Assembly: GCA_028696365.1 (NCBI GenBank)
Contig: JAQVHG010000117.1
Span: 1 to 6,898, forward strand
Direction of reading: 5' to 3'
Source of the DNA: Methanofollis sp.
Lineage (GTDB): Archaea; Halobacteriota; Methanomicrobia; Methanomicrobiales; Methanofollaceae
DNA: 6,898 bases
Position 1 is the stretch's first letter. Every line of letters begins with the position of its first letter. The translations under genes were made by a program, and so were the position numbers. The notes beneath the pieces are model-generated. The model searched no databases. It was not told the origin of the DNA and saw only the letters and a list, made by a program, of their open reading frames with translations. Shown here one piece after another: positions 4,378 to 6,898 of the stretch.

Positions 4378-6898
4378 GTGAACCCGTCTGACCTCCATGA
4401 CCATGAGACCATGTGCTCCCCCTGGTCTGTGCCTGGCACCGATTGGGTCCAGTTGCACGAATACGGGGATGATCTCTTCTTCTGTCTCTCCTCGAATGGC
4501 AGGGTTCTTCATCTCAACCATGCTGCCAGAGAGATGCTTGGATATGGGAATGGGCAGACACCCATCGCTGTTGATTCCATAGTTGCCCCTTCAGATTGTG
4601 CTCACTTCTCTGGGCTCCTGGTACAGGTGGCAGAGGGTGAAGTATCTGGTGAAGTCAGGATTTCTCTGATAACTGTGCAGGGAAGGGAGGTTCCGGTCTC
4701 AGGTAGACTCCTCTGCGGTGGCAGTGACGGCAACCAGGTTGTTGTTGCGCTATTTTCGCCCCTCAGGCAGCATCAGTCTGACGAATGTGTCTTCAGAGAG
4801 ATGTTTTACATCAGCCCTACAGCCATGGTTATTACCGCCGCAGAGGACGGTCGGTGCATTATGGCCAACAAGGCGTTCTACGACCTGCTAGGTTACAGTC
4901 CTTCAGAGGCTCTAGGGAAGACTCCGGAGCAGTCTGGGATCTGGACTGATACTGATGATTATCTCACTCTTGTCCGTGGGCTGGAAGAATCAGGATCATG
5001 CAGGGAGATAGGGGTGCGCCTCCTGTGCAAAGGCGGCACCTCAGTTGAGTGTGTCATCACCGCGAGAGAGTTCAAACTCTGGGGTATGCCTCATAATCTT
5101 CTCATCCTCCGCACAACTGGAGAGGTCCGATTCCATGCCTTTCTCAACAGGGTCAATGATGCTGTTCTGCTCCATGAGATCAAAGAGGACGGTCTCCCTG
5201 GCCGGATAATCGACGTCAACAGAGAGGCCTGCTCTATGTTCGGGTCTTCGTGGGAGGATCTGACCGGTCGATTCTTCGCGGATTTCCTTATGGGATCTGA
5301 ATGGGAAAGGCATTCGTCCATTATCTTAACTCTTCGAGAAGAGAGGCAGGTCACTGCTGAAATTACTCTTGTCAGACCGGACGGAAAAGAACTGCCAGTC
5401 GAAGTCAGTGCTCACCTCTATGAGCAGAACGGCTCAGAGGTCGTTCTCCTGGTGATACGCGATATCAGCGAGCGGATCGAGAATGAGAAAAAGATCAGGG
5501 AGGCTAATCGGAGGTTCAACCTCCTCCTCGACACTCTTCCAGAACTTGTGTATTTTAAGGATCGCGAAAAGAGGTATCTCGTCGTGAACAATGCCCTTGC
5601 TGAGATTGCAGGGTTACCAAAAGAAGAGATCATCGGGAAGAAAAGCGAGGAGTTCCTCCCTCCTGCTTTTACCGCCCAGTGCGAACTGACCGACACCCGA
5701 ATTCTCAGAGAACGGACCATCGTCACTTCATTGGAGTCGGTGGAGAATGAAGACGGGAGCCTTTTTACCTTTGATACCACTAAAATACCGGTCCTCGATG
5801 AAGACGGTGAAGTTCTGTATTTTGTTGGGGTTACCAGGGATATCAATGAACAGAAAAGTGCTGAAGAAGCTCTCCGTACCTCTGAAGCAAAATACCGGAT
5901 GCTCTTTGAGGCAGCGAGTGATGCGATCTCCATCTTCGATCGCGATGGACATATTCTTGAGGTAAACAGGGTCGCATGTGAACGGCTGGGATATTCGAGA
6001 GATGAATTGCTCACGATGAACAGGGTTGAGATCAACGCTCCTGTTCATCGGGAGAGGGTGGCCGGGCGGATCAACACCCTCTTCGAGAACGGGCAGGTCA
6101 TCTATGAGACCGACCATCTTACACGGGACGGTCGGGTGATCCCGACCGAGGTGAACTGGCATCTCATCGAGTACGAGGGACGACCCGCTGTCCTTTCTAT
6201 TGCACGCGATATTACCGAGCGCAGGAGACTGGAGGAAGAACTCAGGCGGTCGGTGGAAACCTACCAGACGATCTTTGAGAACACTGGAACGGCGATGGTT
6301 CTGGTCGCCGAAGACACCACATTTGTTCTGGTCAACTCGGAGATGGAACGGCTTTTCGGCTACCGGAGAGATGAACTTGAGGGTCGGATGCGGTGGACTG
6401 ACCTGATTGTGCAGGAAGACCAGGAGCAGATGCTGGAATACCACGCCCAAAGGAGAGAAGATGGGGTATCAGTTCCTCGGAATTATGAGTGTACTGCAAT
6501 TGCGCGGGATGGCCGCCGTCTCTGTCTCCTCCTGACAGTTTCGGTGATCCCAGGGACTAAGCAAAGTATTGCTTCGGTAATCGACATCACCGAACAGAAT
6601 AAAGTGGCAGAAGCACTCAAAGAGCGGGAGGAACGCCTCAGGCTTGTCGTGAATGGGGCAAATCTTGGGATTTGGGATTGGAATATGGAGTCAGGGCATT
6701 TTGTCCTGAACGAAAGATGGGCCGGGATGCTGGGGTATTTTCTCTCAGAATTAAAGGCGAATTGTGCGACATGGAAGGCAATGATCCACCCTCATGACTC
6801 TCCTGTGGTCTGCTCAGCCCTTGCTTCCTATCTTGCAGGGGATTACCCTCAGTATGATGTCGAATATCGGATCCAGGCAAAGGACGGGCACTGGGTCT
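4378..6898 (+). CDS. Multi-PAS signal transduction protein, 3' truncated by window end
   Basis: The frame is open to the window edge: 840 codons without a stop, so the gene is incomplete. Seven PAS-type sensor units can be seen at about residues 27-131, 139-251, 251-373, 376-496, 502-616, 626-744 and 752 to the end. Typical marks are V-N-R-x-A/C and L-G-Y-S motifs, D-G-R/K turns, and the D-I-[TSN]-E exit motif at 362, 488, 611 and 736, followed by charged helical linkers. The last unit (G-I-W-D-W-N, H-P-H-D) looks like the PAS_3 fold. There is no signal peptide or membrane segment, so it is cytoplasmic. Most such methanogen proteins end in a histidine kinase or ATPase module, but the output domain is not in view. 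Ligands are unknown. I take GTG 4378 as start because coding-like composition begins there and a TATA box lies 30 bases upstream; ATG 4411 is a fair alternative. Neither has a clear ribosome binding site. Confidence 0.9.
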   Translation, partial: MNPSDLHDHETMCSPWSVPGTDWVQLHEYGDDLFFCLSSNGRVLHLNHAAREMLGYGNGQTPIAVDSIVAPSDCAHFSGLLVQVAEGEVSGEVRISLITVQGREVPVSGRLLCGGSDGNQVVVALFSPLRQHQSDECVFREMFYISPTAMVITAAEDGRCIMANKAFYDLLGYSPSEALGKTPEQSGIWTDTDDYLTLVRGLEESGSCREIGVRLLCKGGTSVECVITAREFKLWGMPHNLLILRTTGEVRFHAFLNRVNDAVLLHEIKEDGLPGRIIDVNREACSMFGSSWEDLTGRFFADFLMGSEWERHSSIILTLREERQVTAEITLVRPDGKELPVEVSAHLYEQNGSEVVLLVIRDISERIENEKKIREANRRFNLLLDTLPELVYFKDREKRYLVVNNALAEIAGLPKEEIIGKKSEEFLPPAFTAQCELTDTRILRERTIVTSLESVENEDGSLFTFDTTKIPVLDEDGEVLYFVGVTRDINEQKSAEEALRTSEAKYRMLFEAASDAISIFDRDGHILEVNRVACERLGYSRDELLTMNRVEINAPVHRERVAGRINTLFENGQVIYETDHLTRDGRVIPTEVNWHLIEYEGRPAVLSIARDITERRRLEEELRRSVETYQTIFENTGTAMVLVAEDTTFVLVNSEMERLFGYRRDELEGRMRWTDLIVQEDQEQMLEYHAQRREDGVSVPRNYECTAIARDGRRLCLLLTVSVIPGTKQSIASVIDITEQNKVAEALKEREERLRLVVNGANLGIWDWNMESGHFVLNERWAGMLGYFLSELKANCATWKAMIHPHDSPVVCSALASYLAGDYPQYDVEYRIQAKDGHWV

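Noticed and set aside
2373..4424. Shared ATGTGCTCCCC start at 2373 and 4411
   Set aside because: The match covers only about 12 bases and the sequences differ right after it. Both ATGs are secondary start choices, so coincidence is the simplest reading.
5418..6450. Minus-strand open frames of 205 and 240 codons opposite the PAS gene
   Set aside because: They overlap each other and lie antisense to well-formed PAS motifs. Their translations show only Ser/Arg-rich or mixed sequence without a domain.

Overview
The window looks like chromosomal DNA from a methanogenic euryarchaeon, most likely of the order Methanomicrobiales. This is an inference. It rests on a formate transporter of the formate/nitrite family, archaeal TATA-type promoters, a GGTG-type ribosome binding site, mixed GC content with AT-rich promoter islands, and a very long cytoplasmic multi-PAS sensor of the kind common in these methanogens. 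No rRNA, tRNA, CRISPR array or transposase is visible.

Layout. Positions 1-610 hold no convincing gene. They contain several hairpins and a diverged direct repeat (312-370 and 518-575), so they look like an intergenic repeat cluster. A long hairpin at 611-653 runs into the stop codon of the first gene. On the minus strand, a formate transporter gene (fdhC, 1180-2049) is followed 25 nt later by a gene for a two-helix membrane protein with a cytoplasmic OB-fold (645-1154); the two probably form an operon. The fdhC promoter region (about 2050-2200) is rich in signals: a TATA box framed by a perfect 9-bp inverted repeat, a second TATA-like element with a repeated sequence block, and a separate 14-bp palindrome.

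From about 2200 to 2400 there is a divergent intergenic stretch with only a doubtful 26-codon ORF. On the plus strand follows a CLC-type anion channel or transporter with two C-terminal CBS domains (2433-4220), then a 157-nt AT-rich gap with T-tracts and a TATA box. A large PAS-repeat sensor gene (4378 to beyond the window end) completes the window. At least seven PAS units are visible; the output domain lies outside.

How the genes may work together. FdhC would bring in formate as electron donor for methanogenesis. The OB-fold protein is probably co-expressed with it, role unknown. The CLC protein would move chloride or another anion, with CBS domains able to sense nucleotides. The PAS protein is a soluble sensor, probably a histidine kinase. 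The two plus-strand genes point away from the fdhC operon and no shared pathway can be shown from sequence alone. I see no clear, complete new defence or mobile system here. The most unusual points are the operator-like repeat over the fdhC promoter, the fdhC/OB-fold pairing and the altered ion-pathway residues in the CLC protein.
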